NCBI RefSeq assembly: GCF_040549485.1
Contig: NZ_JBEPTK010000010.1
Span: 62,001 to 126,000, forward strand
Direction: 5' to 3'
Origin: Constrictibacter sp. MBR-5
Lineage (GTDB): Bacteria; Pseudomonadota; Alphaproteobacteria; JAJUGE01
Length of the DNA: 64,000 bases
The translations under genes and the position numbers were made by a program. Below, piece after piece: positions 1 to 10,069 of the stretch. How positions within the stretch are numbered: the stretch's first letter is position 1; each line of letters begins with the position of its first letter. Under the pieces are notes generated by a model. That model was not told the origin of the DNA. It was given only the letters and a program-made list of their open reading frames with translations, and did not search any database.

Positions 1-44
1 GCGCAGGCAAGCGGGCGGTCGAGCGCCGGCAAGCTGGCATACCG

Positions 45-500
45 ATGTTCTTCGGAACGCACGAAAACAAGGTCGACAAGAAGGGGCGCGTTTCCGTTCC
101 AGCGACCTTCCGTGCGGCCATCGGCACCCAGAACGTTCCCGGCATCATCATTTTCCCGTCCTGGAATTCGCCGGGCGCGTACGAAGGCTGTCGGGGCGAC
201 TTCCTCGAACAACTCAGCGCGAGCATGGAGAGCATGGAGCTCTTCTCCGAGACGGACGTCATGGCAGACCTCGTCTTCGGTGCGGCGGTACAACTGCAAT
301 GGGATGCCGAGGGACGAATTGTTCTTCCCGAAAAGGTAATGAAGCGTGCCGGCATCACCGAGCGCGTCGCCTTCGTCGGCCGCGGCCTCACGTTCCAACT
401 TTGGGATCCAGACCTCTTCTACGCCCAGGAGGAGGAGCGCCTTCAGAAGGCGCGCGAACTGAAGCTCACATTGCGCCTCAAGCCTCAGGTGCCGTCGTGA
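45..500 (+). CDS. mraZ: MraZ, transcriptional regulator of the dcw cluster
   Basis: This DNA-binding protein is the usual first gene of dcw clusters and generally represses its own operon. At 151 aa it has normal length. Both AbrB/SpoVT-like halves are visible: the first DxxxR motif (D11-R15, in DKKGRVSVP) and the second (D87-R91, in DAEGRIVLP). The ATG at 45 opens with the typical [11 protein letters not shown] start. The stop overlaps the GTG start of rsmH (GTGA), so the two are coupled. MraZ-binding repeats and the cluster promoter would lie upstream; the 44 bases before the gene show no clear GTGGG repeats. Confidence 0.95.
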   Translation: MFFGTHENKVDKKGRVSVPATFRAAIGTQNVPGIIIFPSWNSPGAYEGCRGDFLEQLSASMESMELFSETDVMADLVFGAAVQLQWDAEGRIVLPEKVMKRAGITERVAFVGRGLTFQLWDPDLFYAQEEERLQKARELKLTLRLKPQVPS

Positions 501-1471
501 CCGACGCACCCCGCCGCATCTCTGAATCCCGTCACCGCCCCGTCATGCTCGACGAGGTGCTGGCCGCGCTCGAGCCCCGGGCCGGCGCCGTATACGTAGA
601 CGGAACGTTCGGTGCGGGTGGGTACAGTCGCGGACTTCTCGATGCCGCGGACTGCAAGGTGGTCGCGATCGACCGAGATCCCGACGCAATCGCCGAGGGG
701 CAGTCGCTCGCCGACCATTACCGTGGCCGGTTGCTGCTAAGTCTGGGGCGGTTCGGAGATATGGACGCAATCCTTGCGAACGCGGGCCATTCCGCCGTGC
801 AAGGGGTGGCGCTCGACCTCGGCGTGTCGTCCATGCAGATCGACCGCGCCGACAGGGGCTTCTCATTTCGCTCGGACGGCCCACTCGACATGCGTATGGA
901 TCGGCAAGGCGCATCTGCGGCCGATCTCGTCAACACTGCCGGTGAGGCGGACCTTGCAGACCTAATCTGGCGCTACGGCGACGAACGGCGTTCGAGGAGA
1001 GTCGCGCGGGCGATCGTCGCCGCCAGGCGCGACGGCCCCATTGAGACCACCTCGACGTTGGCGGAGATCGTTCGCCGTGCAGTCGGTCGCAGCGACGACG
1101 GCATCGACCCGGCCACCCGCACTTTCCAGGCGTTGCGCATCGCAGTGAACGACGAACTCGAAGAGATCCACCGCGGCCTCGCCGCAGCCGAAAGGATTCT
1201 CATCGACCGTGGCCGTCTAGCCGTAGTCGCCTTCCATTCCCTGGAAGACCGTGTCGCCAAGGACTTCCTTCGCCGCCGCAGTGGCAGCGAGCCTCGCGGT
1301 TCGCGGCATGTGCCCGCTGACGCGGAACGTCTCGCACCGACGTTCCGCGTTCTGACGCGCCGCCCCACCGTGCCGACGGCCGAAGAAATCCGGAACAATC
1401 CGCGTGCCCGCTCAGCACGGCTGCGGGTGGCGGAGCGGACGGATGCCGCGGCTTGGAGCGATTCGATATGA
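497..1471 (+). CDS. rsmH: 16S rRNA (cytosine(1402)-N4)-methyltransferase RsmH
   Basis: This SAM-dependent enzyme methylates N4 of C1402 in 16S rRNA and was formerly called MraW. The 324 aa product begins at GTG 497, which overlaps the mraZ stop; the reading frame stays open further upstream but that part only shadows mraZ. The conserved RHxPVMLDEV segment is at residues 12-21 and the SAM-binding [10 protein letters not shown] at 35-44. The family segments [14 protein letters not shown] and, near the C-terminus, [10 protein letters not shown] are also present. Its stop overlaps the ftsL start as ATGA. Confidence 0.95.
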   Translation: MTDAPRRISESRHRPVMLDEVLAALEPRAGAVYVDGTFGAGGYSRGLLDAADCKVVAIDRDPDAIAEGQSLADHYRGRLLLSLGRFGDMDAILANAGHSAVQGVALDLGVSSMQIDRADRGFSFRSDGPLDMRMDRQGASAADLVNTAGEADLADLIWRYGDERRSRRVARAIVAARRDGPIETTSTLAEIVRRAVGRSDDGIDPATRTFQALRIAVNDELEEIHRGLAAAERILIDRGRLAVVAFHSLEDRVAKDFLRRRSGSEPRGSRHVPADAERLAPTFRVLTRRPTVPTAEEIRNNPRARSARLRVAERTDAAAWSDSI

Positions 1472-1833
1472 TATGGCGCACCACAGCCCTTTGCCTTCTT
1501 CTCGCCGCCGCGGGGGGCAGTGCACTGCTCGTCGTCACCCGAGAGGTTCGCGAGAGGGAGCGGGTCTACGCCCAACTCCAAGCTCAGATCAGCGCCGCTC
1601 GTGAAGCGAGCCACGTACTTCGAGCGGAGTGGGCTTACCTGAATCGCCTCGAGCGCGTTCGGGAGCTCAGCGCAATCCATCTCGGCATGGATGCGGCATC
1701 ACCGGACCGCATTGTTCGCTTCGAAGACCTACCGTTGCGGCAGGCCGAGCGTGCACCGGAACTTTTGGCGGACAACAGAACCAGCAGCAAGGAGTTGATG
1801 ATCGTACGCGCGGAGAGGAGGCAAGTCCGATGA
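1468..1833 (+). CDS. ftsL: Cell division protein FtsL
   Basis: A small bitopic membrane protein of 121 aa. A single transmembrane segment covers about residues 5-23, followed by a basic/acidic coiled-coil region (about 24-65) of the kind that pairs with FtsB and binds FtsQ at the septum. Sequence identity within this family is low, so the call rests on topology and position between rsmH and ftsI. The start is ATG 1468, overlapping the rsmH stop by 4 bases; an in-frame ATG at 1453 would add five residues inside rsmH and is less likely. The stop overlaps ftsI as ATGA. Confidence 0.85.
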   Translation: MIWRTTALCLLLAAAGGSALLVVTREVRERERVYAQLQAQISAAREASHVLRAEWAYLNRLERVRELSAIHLGMDAASPDRIVRFEDLPLRQAERAPELLADNRTSSKELMIVRAERRQVR

Positions 1834-3590
1834 GGCTTTGGCCGTTCTCCGAAGTCGAAGAAGCGATGCGCGCCCCCTTGCCGCAAGTCGTCTCCGGCGA
1901 TGGCTTCCTTCGCGGCCAGATCGATGGGCGGATGAAGGCCGCCCTCGAGACGGGCCGCAATCGCTTGGTTCTAGGGGGATCGCTGTTCCTCGTCGCGTTC
2001 CTCGCCATCGGGGTCCGCTTGGTGGATCTCGCCCTGCAGCGGCCGGCAGATGCCGCCGGTCCGGCGGTGGCCGCAGTCTCGGATCGCCTCTCCGTCAAAC
2101 GCGCCGACATTGTCGATCGTAACGGCGTATTGATGGCATCGAGCCTCACGACGCCTTCACTATACGCAAATCCACGCGAGGTTCGAAAAGTCCTCGATTC
2201 GGCGACTGCAGCCCGCCAGATCGTCAAATTGCTGCCGGACCTGAACGAAAGCGAAGTTCGCGCGAAGCTGGAACTGGACCGCGCCTTTATCTGGCTGCGC
2301 CGAGGCCTGACTCCGAATCAGCAAATCACGATAAACAATGCCGGTATTCCTGGACTCTACTTTCAGCGCGAGGAACGCCGGATCTACCCGCAGGGCCCTC
2401 TGGCAGCCCACATCCTGGGCTTCACGGGAATGGATAACGAGGGTCTGGCCGGCGTCGAGAAGTATCAAGACGACCTGCTGCTGAACACGCGCCAGCCACT
2501 GAAGCTCTCGATCGATATGCGGGTGCAGCACGTGCTGCATTCGGAACTAGCCCGCAGCATGGCGAAGTTCTCGGCTGTCGGTGCCGCCGGCATGATCGTC
2601 GACGCTCGAAACGGCGAAACCATCGCGATGGTCTCCCTGCCGGACTACGATCCGAACACCCGAAGCGCGGCAAGCGACGATGCGATGTTCAATCGCAACA
2701 CGCTCGGCGTGTACGAAATGGGCTCCACGTTCAAGTTGTTCACGGCGGCGATGGCGCTGGACGCGGGCGTGACCTCGCTGAAAGGAGGTTACGACGCCTC
2801 GCAACCGATCCGAATCGGACGCTTCACGATCACCGACTATCACGCGAAGGCACGATGGCTGAGCGTGCCGGAGATCATGATCTACTCGTCCAACATCGGT
2901 TCGGTAAAGATGGCGCTCGATGCCGGGACGGATCGGCAACGTGCCTTTCTGCAGAAGATCGGCATGCTCAGCGCGCCGTCGTTTGAGCTGCCAGAAGTTG
3001 GCTCCCCGCTGGTGCCCTCGCCATGGCGCGAGATCAACACCATGACCATCGCATTCGGCCATGGTCTCTCGGTCAGCCCCCTCCAACTCGTGAGTGGGGT
3101 TTCGGCATTGGTAAACGGCGGCCTGCTGTACCCGCCGACATTGCTGCGGCGCCCGAGCGACGCCCCTCCCGACGGGACAAGGGTCGTCTCGGAGAGAGTG
3201 TCGGACCAGATGCGCTGGCTGATGCGACAGATCGTTACGGAAGGCACGGGCAGGAACGCCGACACGCAGGCTTATCCTGTTGGTGGCAAGACAGGCACCG
3301 CGGAGAAGGTCGGCGGCAAGGGATACAAACGAAAGGCGCTCGTATCGTCGTTCGTCGGCGCATTCCCGATCGACGACCCAAAATTCGTCATACTTGCGAT
3401 GCTCGATGAGCCGCAGGGAACCAAAGATACCTACGGCTACGCGACCGGTGGCTGGGTGGCGGCGCCGGTTGTGAAGGCGGTCGTCAGCCAAGCTGGCGCT
3501 TTGCTCGGTCTCCCACCCCGGACCCAACCCCAACAAGACCACCGTGTGGTTGAGGCTAGCACCTCAGTCCGCCGGACAGTCACGCAGTGA
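1830..3590 (+). CDS. ftsI: Peptidoglycan D,D-transpeptidase FtsI (PBP3)
   Basis: Septal class B penicillin-binding protein that cross-links new peptidoglycan together with FtsW. The 586 aa protein has a cytoplasmic N-terminus, one transmembrane helix at about 47-67, a PBP dimerisation domain and a C-terminal transpeptidase domain. All three active-site motifs are intact: SxxK with nucleophile S299 and K302 (GSTFK), SxN at 353-355 (SSN), and KTG at 487-489 (GGKTGTAEK). The start is ATG 1830, overlapping the ftsL stop. It lies upstream of murE with a 4-base gap. Confidence 0.96.
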   Translation: MRLWPFSEVEEAMRAPLPQVVSGDGFLRGQIDGRMKAALETGRNRLVLGGSLFLVAFLAIGVRLVDLALQRPADAAGPAVAAVSDRLSVKRADIVDRNGVLMASSLTTPSLYANPREVRKVLDSATAARQIVKLLPDLNESEVRAKLELDRAFIWLRRGLTPNQQITINNAGIPGLYFQREERRIYPQGPLAAHILGFTGMDNEGLAGVEKYQDDLLLNTRQPLKLSIDMRVQHVLHSELARSMAKFSAVGAAGMIVDARNGETIAMVSLPDYDPNTRSAASDDAMFNRNTLGVYEMGSTFKLFTAAMALDAGVTSLKGGYDASQPIRIGRFTITDYHAKARWLSVPEIMIYSSNIGSVKMALDAGTDRQRAFLQKIGMLSAPSFELPEVGSPLVPSPWREINTMTIAFGHGLSVSPLQLVSGVSALVNGGLLYPPTLLRRPSDAPPDGTRVVSERVSDQMRWLMRQIVTEGTGRNADTQAYPVGGKTGTAEKVGGKGYKRKALVSSFVGAFPIDDPKFVILAMLDEPQGTKDTYGYATGGWVAAPVVKAVVSQAGALLGLPPRTQPQQDHRVVEASTSVRRTVTQ

Positions 3591-3594
3591 GGAC

Positions 3595-5061
3595 ATGATC
3601 GCGGCTCGCCTGAACCTCGAGACTCGCTCGTCACATCCCGTCGGGAAGTTCGCTGGCCTGACCAGCGACTCCCGCGAGGTGCGCCCGGGGTTCCTGTTCG
3701 CCGCTCTCTCGGGGGCTCGTGCGAACGGGGCCGATTTCATTTCTGATGCGATCGAACGGGGCGCATCAGCGATCCTGGCGTCCCCCGGCACCGTGAGCGC
3801 CAACACGCTCGGTGGCGCGACATTGATTGAGGATCCGCGGCCGCGGCATCGTTTCGCGATGATGGCCGCAGAGTTCTATGGTCGGCAGCCGCGTACGCTT
3901 GTTGCCGTCACGGGCACGAACGGGAAGTCGTCTGTCGTCGATTTCACACGGCAAATCTGGCAGCGCCTTGGGCGCCCTGCCGCGAGCATCGGAACCCTCG
4001 GCGCTATCGGCGACGGCTTTCTCAGACCCGTTGCACTGACGACACCGGATCCCGTCACTCTATATCGAACGGTCGGCCAGATTGCGGCGATGGGCCTAGA
4101 CCATCTGGCTGTCGAGGCATCGAGCCACGGACTGAGCCAGCATAGGTTGGACGGACTCCGCCTCACCGCTGCAGCCTTCACCAGCTTTTCGCGAGATCAC
4201 CTCGACTACCACGGAAGCCTGCCCGCCTATCTCGAAGCGAAGCTGCAGCTTTTCAGGGATTTGCTGCCGCCCGGTGCGCCCGCACTGATCAATGCGGACA
4301 GTACCACCTCTGAGCTTGTGATTGAGGCCTGCCGGCAACGGCGTCAGCACGTCGTGACCTATGGTCGAAAAGGCCTATGGCTGAAGCTGGAAGGGGCGGA
4401 AGTAGACCACGATGGACAGGTTCTGCAGCTGAAAGCTTTTGGGCGCAGCTACCGGCTGCGATTGCCTTTGGTTGGAGCGTTTCAGGCTGCCAACGCTCTG
4501 TGCGCTGCCGGCCTTGCGATCGTAAGCGGCGAGAAGCCGGACGAGGTGATTGCGGCGCTGGAACATCTGCAAGGCGTAGCCGGGCGCCTCGAGTTGGTCG
4601 CCCGCACCCCGGAGGCGGCAGCCATCTTCGTGGACTACGCCCACACGCCCGATGCTCTCGCGAATGCCATGGACGCACTACGGCCACATACGCGCCGCCG
4701 GTTGCTGTTGCTGTTCGGCTGCGGCGGAGACCGCGACCCCGGAAAGCGGCCCATCATGGGCAGTATCGCCGCCAAGCATGCGGACAAAGTCATCGTGACC
4801 GACGACAACCCGCGCTCCGAGGATCCGGCGGCGATTCGGTGGGCCATCTTGTCCGCATGCCCTGGAGCCCAGGAGATCGGCGACCGAGCGACGGCCATCA
4901 CAGCGGCGGTCTCAGAACTCCGCGCAGGGGATGTCCTTCTGATCGCCGGCAAGGGCCATGAGCGGGGACAGATCGTCGGCGGAAAGACGTTTCCGTTCGA
5001 CGATGCCGCCGTCGCACGCGAAGCGGTTCGCCGGTTGGCAGCAGAAAAGGGCTGGGAATGA
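3595..5061 (+). CDS. murE: UDP-MurNAc-L-Ala-D-Glu:meso-DAP ligase MurE
   Basis: Cytoplasmic Mur ligase that adds the third amino acid of the stem peptide. The 488 aa protein has the ATP-binding GTNGKSS at residues 107-113, the central domain with the SRDHLDYHG segment, and the DDNPR motif at 403-407. DNPR is the signature of enzymes that accept meso-diaminopimelate, which predicts a Gram-negative type wall. The start ATG 3595 follows the ftsI stop by 4 bases; the longer upstream frame overlaps ftsI and lacks family similarity. The stop overlaps the murF ATG. Confidence 0.96.
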   Translation: MIAARLNLETRSSHPVGKFAGLTSDSREVRPGFLFAALSGARANGADFISDAIERGASAILASPGTVSANTLGGATLIEDPRPRHRFAMMAAEFYGRQPRTLVAVTGTNGKSSVVDFTRQIWQRLGRPAASIGTLGAIGDGFLRPVALTTPDPVTLYRTVGQIAAMGLDHLAVEASSHGLSQHRLDGLRLTAAAFTSFSRDHLDYHGSLPAYLEAKLQLFRDLLPPGAPALINADSTTSELVIEACRQRRQHVVTYGRKGLWLKLEGAEVDHDGQVLQLKAFGRSYRLRLPLVGAFQAANALCAAGLAIVSGEKPDEVIAALEHLQGVAGRLELVARTPEAAAIFVDYAHTPDALANAMDALRPHTRRRLLLLFGCGGDRDPGKRPIMGSIAAKHADKVIVTDDNPRSEDPAAIRWAILSACPGAQEIGDRATAITAAVSELRAGDVLLIAGKGHERGQIVGGKTFPFDDAAVAREAVRRLAAEKGWE

Positions 5062-6464
5062 GCGCCCTTTGGACATCGTCCACAGCGGACGCAGCGACCG
5101 GCGGGAGAAGCACGGCGCAGTGGACCGCGCGCGGCGTGTCGATCGACAGCCGCACCGTCGAGCCTGACGACCTGTTCGTCGCTTTGGAGGGCCCCAGCCA
5201 CGACGGGCACGACTACGTGACAGCTGCGCTCCAACGCGGCGCATCGGCGGCAATGGTACGCGACGTAGTGGAAGACGCGCGGATAGCCGGCCCACTGCTC
5301 AGGGTGCCGGATACGCTCCATGGCCTCTACGCTCTGGCTGCCGCGGCGCGCCAGCGCTCCGGCGCGCGAATCGCAGCAGTCACCGGCAGCGTCGGCAAGA
5401 CCGGCGTCAAGGAGGCCCTCCGGCTCGTTCTCGAGCAGCAGGCGCCGACCCAGGCGAACGCGGGCAATCTCAACAATCACTGGGGAGTTCCCCTCAGCCT
5501 CGCCCGTCTCGAATCATCAACCCGGTTCGGCATATTCGAACTCGGCATGAATCACGCGGGCGAGATATCCCCCCTCTCCCGGCTGGTTCAGCCGCACGTG
5601 GCGATCATCACCACGATCGCACCGGCACACGTCGCGCATTTTGCGTCGGTGGAGCAGATTGCGGACGCAAAAGCCGAAATCTTCGAAGGGGTCACGCCAG
5701 ATGGCACCGCCGTACTGAACCGCGACAATCCCTTCTACGAGCACCTATCGACCGCCGCCCGCCGATGCGGCATCGAGCGCGTGATCAGCTTCGGGCAGCA
5801 CCCCCAAGCGGACGCAAGGCTGTTGGACGTCCGTCTGCTGCCGAACCGGAGCGATGTCGAAGCCCAAATTGACGGCCGGCACATCGCGTTCACCATCGGC
5901 GCCCCGGGCAGCCACTGGTCGATCAATAGCCTCGCCGTTCTCGCGGCGGTTTCAGCGCTCGGAGCCGACGTGGAAAGCGCAGCTGCATCGCTTGCCGATG
6001 TACGGGCGCCACAAGGCCGCGGCTGCCAAGCGAACGTCCCGCTGCGCGACGGCAGCTTCACACTGATCGATGAGAGCTACAACGCGAGCCCGGCCGCCGT
6101 TCGCGCCGCTCTTGAGACGTTGTCGCTGAGCGAAACGGCGCCGCATGGCCGGCGCATCGCAATCCTGGGGGACATGCTCGAACTCGGCCCAGACACCCCG
6201 GCGCTCCACTCCAATCTCGCTGAAGCGATTGAACGTTGCGGCGTTGATCTCGTCTATGCCGCTGGCCCTGCGATGATGCATCTCTACAGGGCGTTACCGC
6301 CTTCTATCCGCGGCTGTCATGCTGAGAGTACGGAGGCGCTGCTTCCGATACTCACGAGCATCGTACGGTCCGGCGACGTCGTACTCGTCAAGGGCTCGCT
6401 GGGCATGCAGATGGCACGCGTCGTCAAGGCGCTGATGCCCGACAACTTCAAGAACAAGGGCTGA
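5058..6464 (+). CDS. murF: UDP-MurNAc-tripeptide:D-Ala-D-Ala ligase MurF
   Basis: Completes the UDP-MurNAc pentapeptide by adding D-Ala-D-Ala, the product of Ddl encoded further down the cluster. The protein is 468 aa with the three Mur-ligase domains. The ATP-binding GSVGKTG is at residues 110-116, and the downstream NANxxLNNHxG-type segment ([12 protein letters not shown]) and the [10 protein letters not shown] segment are typical of MurF. The C-terminal domain contains DESYNASP and ILGDMLELG. The ATG at 5058 overlaps the murE stop. Confidence 0.95.
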   Translation: MSALWTSSTADAATGGRSTAQWTARGVSIDSRTVEPDDLFVALEGPSHDGHDYVTAALQRGASAAMVRDVVEDARIAGPLLRVPDTLHGLYALAAAARQRSGARIAAVTGSVGKTGVKEALRLVLEQQAPTQANAGNLNNHWGVPLSLARLESSTRFGIFELGMNHAGEISPLSRLVQPHVAIITTIAPAHVAHFASVEQIADAKAEIFEGVTPDGTAVLNRDNPFYEHLSTAARRCGIERVISFGQHPQADARLLDVRLLPNRSDVEAQIDGRHIAFTIGAPGSHWSINSLAVLAAVSALGADVESAAASLADVRAPQGRGCQANVPLRDGSFTLIDESYNASPAAVRAALETLSLSETAPHGRRIAILGDMLELGPDTPALHSNLAEAIERCGVDLVYAAGPAMMHLYRALPPSIRGCHAESTEALLPILTSIVRSGDVVLVKGSLGMQMARVVKALMPDNFKNKG

Positions 6465-6468
6465 GGCG

Positions 6469-7557
6469 ATGCTCTACAATCTCCTCACCCCCCACGCAGA
6501 TCAACTGATCTTCGCCAATCTATTCCGGTACATCACGTTCCGTTCGGGCGGCGCGATGCTGACCGCATTGTTGATCAGCTTCCTCCTTGGGCCCTCGGTG
6601 ATCTCGTGGCTTCGCTCAAAGCAGCGCGGCGGTCAGCCCATTCGAACCGATGGGCCCCCTGAGCACCTGTTGACTAAGAGCGGCACCCCGACCATGGGCG
6701 GGGCACTGATTCTGCTTGCGCTCACTTTGAGCACGTTGCTCTGGGCCGACCTCCGGAACACCTATGTCTGGGTCGTACTCCTGGTGACCGCCGGCTTCGG
6801 GTTGGTCGGTTTCGTAGATGACTTCCTTAAGCTGACACGCCGCAACAGCCAGGGGCTCGCGGGCCGATACAAGATGCTCGGCCAGATCGTGATCAGCACG
6901 ATCGCCGCATTAATCATCACCTATGAGATGCAGGAACCGCTCTCCAGCGGGATGGCGGTACCCTTCTTCAAGGACGTTCTGCTCAACCTGGGCTGGTTCT
7001 TTATTCCCTTCGCAGTGATCGTGATGACCGGCGCGTCCAATGCCGTCAACCTGACCGATGGCCTTGACGGCTTGGCGATCGTACCCGTCATGATCGCCGC
7101 GGGCTGCTTCGGCCTCATCGCCTACTTTGCCGGCAACATCGTGTATTCCAACTACCTCCAGCTCCACTATGTAGTAGGTGCGGGCGAGCTTACGGTGTTC
7201 TGCGGCGCTCTTGTCGGCGCCAGTCTGGGCTTTCTGTGGTTCAACGCCCCGCCTGCTATGGTCTTTATGGGCGATACTGGATCGCTCTCGTGTGGTGGTG
7301 CGCTCGGCGCGATCAGTGTCGTCACTAAGCACGAGTTGGTGCTCGCGATCATCGGCGGCCTCTTCGTACTCGAAACCATCTCGGTGATCGTGCAGGTCGC
7401 TTCCTACAAGCTGACGGGGAAACGCGTATTCCGGATGGCGCCACTGCACCATCACTTCGAACGGAAGGGGTGGCAGGAACCAACCATCGTCATCCGGTTC
7501 TGGATCATCGCCTCGGTGCTGGCCGTCATCGGCCTCGCCACGCTGAAATTGAGGTGA
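6469..7557 (+). CDS. mraY: Phospho-MurNAc-pentapeptide transferase MraY
   Basis: Integral membrane enzyme that transfers phospho-MurNAc-pentapeptide to undecaprenyl phosphate, making lipid I. The 362 aa polytopic protein has about ten hydrophobic segments. The conserved cytoplasmic aspartates are seen in FVDDFLKL and in [10 protein letters not shown], and the loop MAPLHHHFE is the family hallmark near the C-terminus. It starts 4 bases after murF and ends 2 bases before murD. Confidence 0.96.
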   Translation: MLYNLLTPHADQLIFANLFRYITFRSGGAMLTALLISFLLGPSVISWLRSKQRGGQPIRTDGPPEHLLTKSGTPTMGGALILLALTLSTLLWADLRNTYVWVVLLVTAGFGLVGFVDDFLKLTRRNSQGLAGRYKMLGQIVISTIAALIITYEMQEPLSSGMAVPFFKDVLLNLGWFFIPFAVIVMTGASNAVNLTDGLDGLAIVPVMIAAGCFGLIAYFAGNIVYSNYLQLHYVVGAGELTVFCGALVGASLGFLWFNAPPAMVFMGDTGSLSCGGALGAISVVTKHELVLAIIGGLFVLETISVIVQVASYKLTGKRVFRMAPLHHHFERKGWQEPTIVIRFWIIASVLAVIGLATLKLR

Positions 7558-7559
7558 CG

Positions 7560-8948
7560 ATGATCCTCCCCGAGAGCATGAGGGACAAGACAGTCGCGGT
7601 GATGGGGCTCGCGCGGTCGGGGTTGGCAGCCGCGCGCGCGCTGACAAGCGCCGGGGCACTGGCTGCCTGCTGGGACGACAATGCCGGACGCCGCGCTGCA
7701 GCAACCGAGGCCGGCATTTGGGTCCTGCCGCTTGAGGGCCGAGACTGGTCGGCCACCGACCTTCTCGTTTGGAGCCCAGGTGTACCGCATCTTCACCCAC
7801 GCCCGCATGCTGCAGCACTCGCGGCGCGTGCTGCGGGGTGTCCGATCGTCTGCGATATCGAGCTTCTGTGGCGCAGCCAGCCGCACGCCCGCTTCATCGG
7901 AATCACCGGCACAAACGGCAAATCGACCACGACGGCCTTGATTGCCCACATCCTGAACGAGGCCGGTGTGACCGCCGACGCGGGAGGCAACATCGGAAAG
8001 CCGGCGATGTCGCTTCGGCCGTTTGGGCCGGAGGGAACATACGTCATCGAGATGTCCAGCTATCAGCTGGAACTCGTCCCCACCATCCACTTCGAAACTG
8101 CCGTCTTCATGAATGTCAGCGCGGACCATTTGGACCGCCACGGCGGAATGCACGGCTATGTCGCGGCGAAAAGGCGGATCTTTCAGGGACAGGGGCCTAA
8201 CGACACTGCAGTTGTCGGCGCCGATGATGCCTTCGGACGGCATGTATTGGCGGATCTTCGGGATCGCAGGAGCCAGCGCGTGATCCCGATTTCATCGCAT
8301 CAGGCCGTTCCTGGCGGCGTGTGGGCAGATAACGGCCTTCTGATCGACGACCTCGATGACAGACGCCTAGCCGTTGCCGATCTCACTTCCATTCCAACCC
8401 TTCCCGGCGCTCACAATTGGCAGAACGCGGCGGCTGCCTATGCCGTTGCACGGGCTGCGACTGTACCGGCCGAGCAGGCCGTGAGGGCACTCCAGAGCTA
8501 TCCGGGCCTGCCACACCGCCAGGAGCGGGTGACGACCATTCATGGCATCCGCTACGTCAATGATTCCAAGGCGACTAATGCCGAGTCAGCGGCACGGGCG
8601 CTGGCCTGCTATGACAACATCTATTGGATAGCCGGGGGCCTGCCAAAGGAGGGCGGCATCACCTCCCTGGCGAGCTTCTTTCCTCGAATCCGACACGCCT
8701 TCCTGGTCGGACAAGCCAGCGAGGCCTTCGCGGATACATTGGGACGCACAGTCCCGCACACGCGCAGCGGCACCCTTGAGCAGGCGGTAAACGATGCTCA
8801 CGCGCTAGCTCAATCCGAGCGGCGCCCAGGGGCCGTGGTCCTGCTTTCACCCGCCTGCGCGTCGTTCGACCAGTGGCCCGACTTCGAGGCTCGCGGCGAT
8901 GCGTTCAGGGCCGCCGCGACGGCGTTGAACGCGGAGGATGCGGGATGA
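7560..8948 (+). CDS. murD: UDP-MurNAc-L-alanine:D-glutamate ligase MurD
   Basis: Adds D-glutamate to UDP-MurNAc-L-Ala in the cytoplasm. The protein is 462 aa. An N-terminal Rossmann segment (VMGLARSGLAAAR) precedes the ATP-binding GITGTNGKSTT, then MNVSADHLDRHG and the C-terminal NDSKATNAES segment, all characteristic of MurD. The start ATG 7560 lies 2 bases after the mraY stop; longer upstream starts would run inside mraY. The stop overlaps ftsW as ATGA. Confidence 0.95.
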   Translation: MILPESMRDKTVAVMGLARSGLAAARALTSAGALAACWDDNAGRRAAATEAGIWVLPLEGRDWSATDLLVWSPGVPHLHPRPHAAALAARAAGCPIVCDIELLWRSQPHARFIGITGTNGKSTTTALIAHILNEAGVTADAGGNIGKPAMSLRPFGPEGTYVIEMSSYQLELVPTIHFETAVFMNVSADHLDRHGGMHGYVAAKRRIFQGQGPNDTAVVGADDAFGRHVLADLRDRRSQRVIPISSHQAVPGGVWADNGLLIDDLDDRRLAVADLTSIPTLPGAHNWQNAAAAYAVARAATVPAEQAVRALQSYPGLPHRQERVTTIHGIRYVNDSKATNAESAARALACYDNIYWIAGGLPKEGGITSLASFFPRIRHAFLVGQASEAFADTLGRTVPHTRSGTLEQAVNDAHALAQSERRPGAVVLLSPACASFDQWPDFEARGDAFRAAATALNAEDAG

Positions 8949-10069
8949 CGCTCGTCGCGCGCACCGACACCAGCGTCATTGGCCGCTGGTGGTGGACTGT
9001 AGATCGCTGGGCCCTGTCGGCTCTCGTGATCCTCATGCTTGTCGGCGCGTGGCTGGTCGTAACGGCCAGTCCCCCGGTCGCGGAGCGACTCGGCTATGGG
9101 TCGTTCCACTTCGCCAAGAGACATCTGATCATGCTGCCGGTGGCGGCGACGATCCTGATCGGCGCGTCTCTCCTGTCGCCGCGCGGCGTCTTGCGCGTCG
9201 GCGCGGTTGTATTCGCAATCTCGCTCCTTCTCCTTGCCGCGACGCTGGTGGTCGGTGTCGAGACAAAAGGGGCGCGACGTTGGATCAACATTGCCGGCTT
9301 CTCGATGCAGCCATCCGAGTTCGTCAAGCCGGCCTTCGCGATCGTCGCTGCTTGGCTGTTCGCCGAGGGCAAGCGCGACAAGGCCATACCGGGCCACTGG
9401 ATCGCCTTTGGTCTCTACTTCCTCGTCGTGACCCTGATCATCGCTCAGCCGGATCTCGGGATGACGATGGTCGTGACGTCGGTATGGCTGGCGCAGTTCT
9501 TTCTCGCCGGCCTGTCGATGTGGCTCGTCATCGGCCTTGGATTGGCCGGGATCGCCGGTCTCTTCGGCGCCTACTTCATGTTTCCGCACGTTACGAGCCG
9601 TATCGACAGGTTCCTTGATCCGGCGAGCGGCGATAGCTATCAGATCGACAAGTCGCTATCGGCATTCGTCAATGGCGGATTCCTCGGCCGGGGCCCCGGT
9701 GTCGGCCGTGTCAAGGAGACGATACCGGACGCACATGCCGACTTTGTCTTCGCCGTTGCTGGCGAAGAAATGGGCGCGATCGTTTGCCTGATCATCGTCG
9801 GCCTGTTCGCGTTTCTCGTCATCCGCTGCTTCGCGCGCCTGCTGGCCGAACAGAATCTGTTCGTCTTCCTCGCCGTCGCAGGCCTCGTAACAAATTTCGG
9901 CCTCCAGGCGGTCATCAACATCGGCTCGTCCCTACACCTCCTCCCGACAAAGGGAATGACTCTGCCATTCATAAGCTATGGCGGGTCCTCGCTGCTGGCG
10001 CTGGCGCTCACGATGGGCATGGCACTGGCGCTGACACGCCGCCGCGTCGAGCCGGGAGGCATGCTATGA
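8945..10069 (+). CDS. ftsW: SEDS peptidoglycan glycosyltransferase FtsW
   Basis: Polytopic membrane enzyme that polymerises lipid II at the septum in complex with FtsI. At 374 aa it has about ten transmembrane segments starting near residue 20. SEDS-family blocks are clear: GARRWINIAGFSMQPSEFVK, IAQPDLGMT, the extracytoplasmic GDSYQIDKSLSAF, and near the end the block TKGMTLPFISYGGSS. The start ATG 8945 overlaps the murD stop and the stop overlaps murG. Position before murG is standard. Confidence 0.95.
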   Translation: MTLVARTDTSVIGRWWWTVDRWALSALVILMLVGAWLVVTASPPVAERLGYGSFHFAKRHLIMLPVAATILIGASLLSPRGVLRVGAVVFAISLLLLAATLVVGVETKGARRWINIAGFSMQPSEFVKPAFAIVAAWLFAEGKRDKAIPGHWIAFGLYFLVVTLIIAQPDLGMTMVVTSVWLAQFFLAGLSMWLVIGLGLAGIAGLFGAYFMFPHVTSRIDRFLDPASGDSYQIDKSLSAFVNGGFLGRGPGVGRVKETIPDAHADFVFAVAGEEMGAIVCLIIVGLFAFLVIRCFARLLAEQNLFVFLAVAGLVTNFGLQAVINIGSSLHLLPTKGMTLPFISYGGSSLLALALTMGMALALTRRRVEPGGML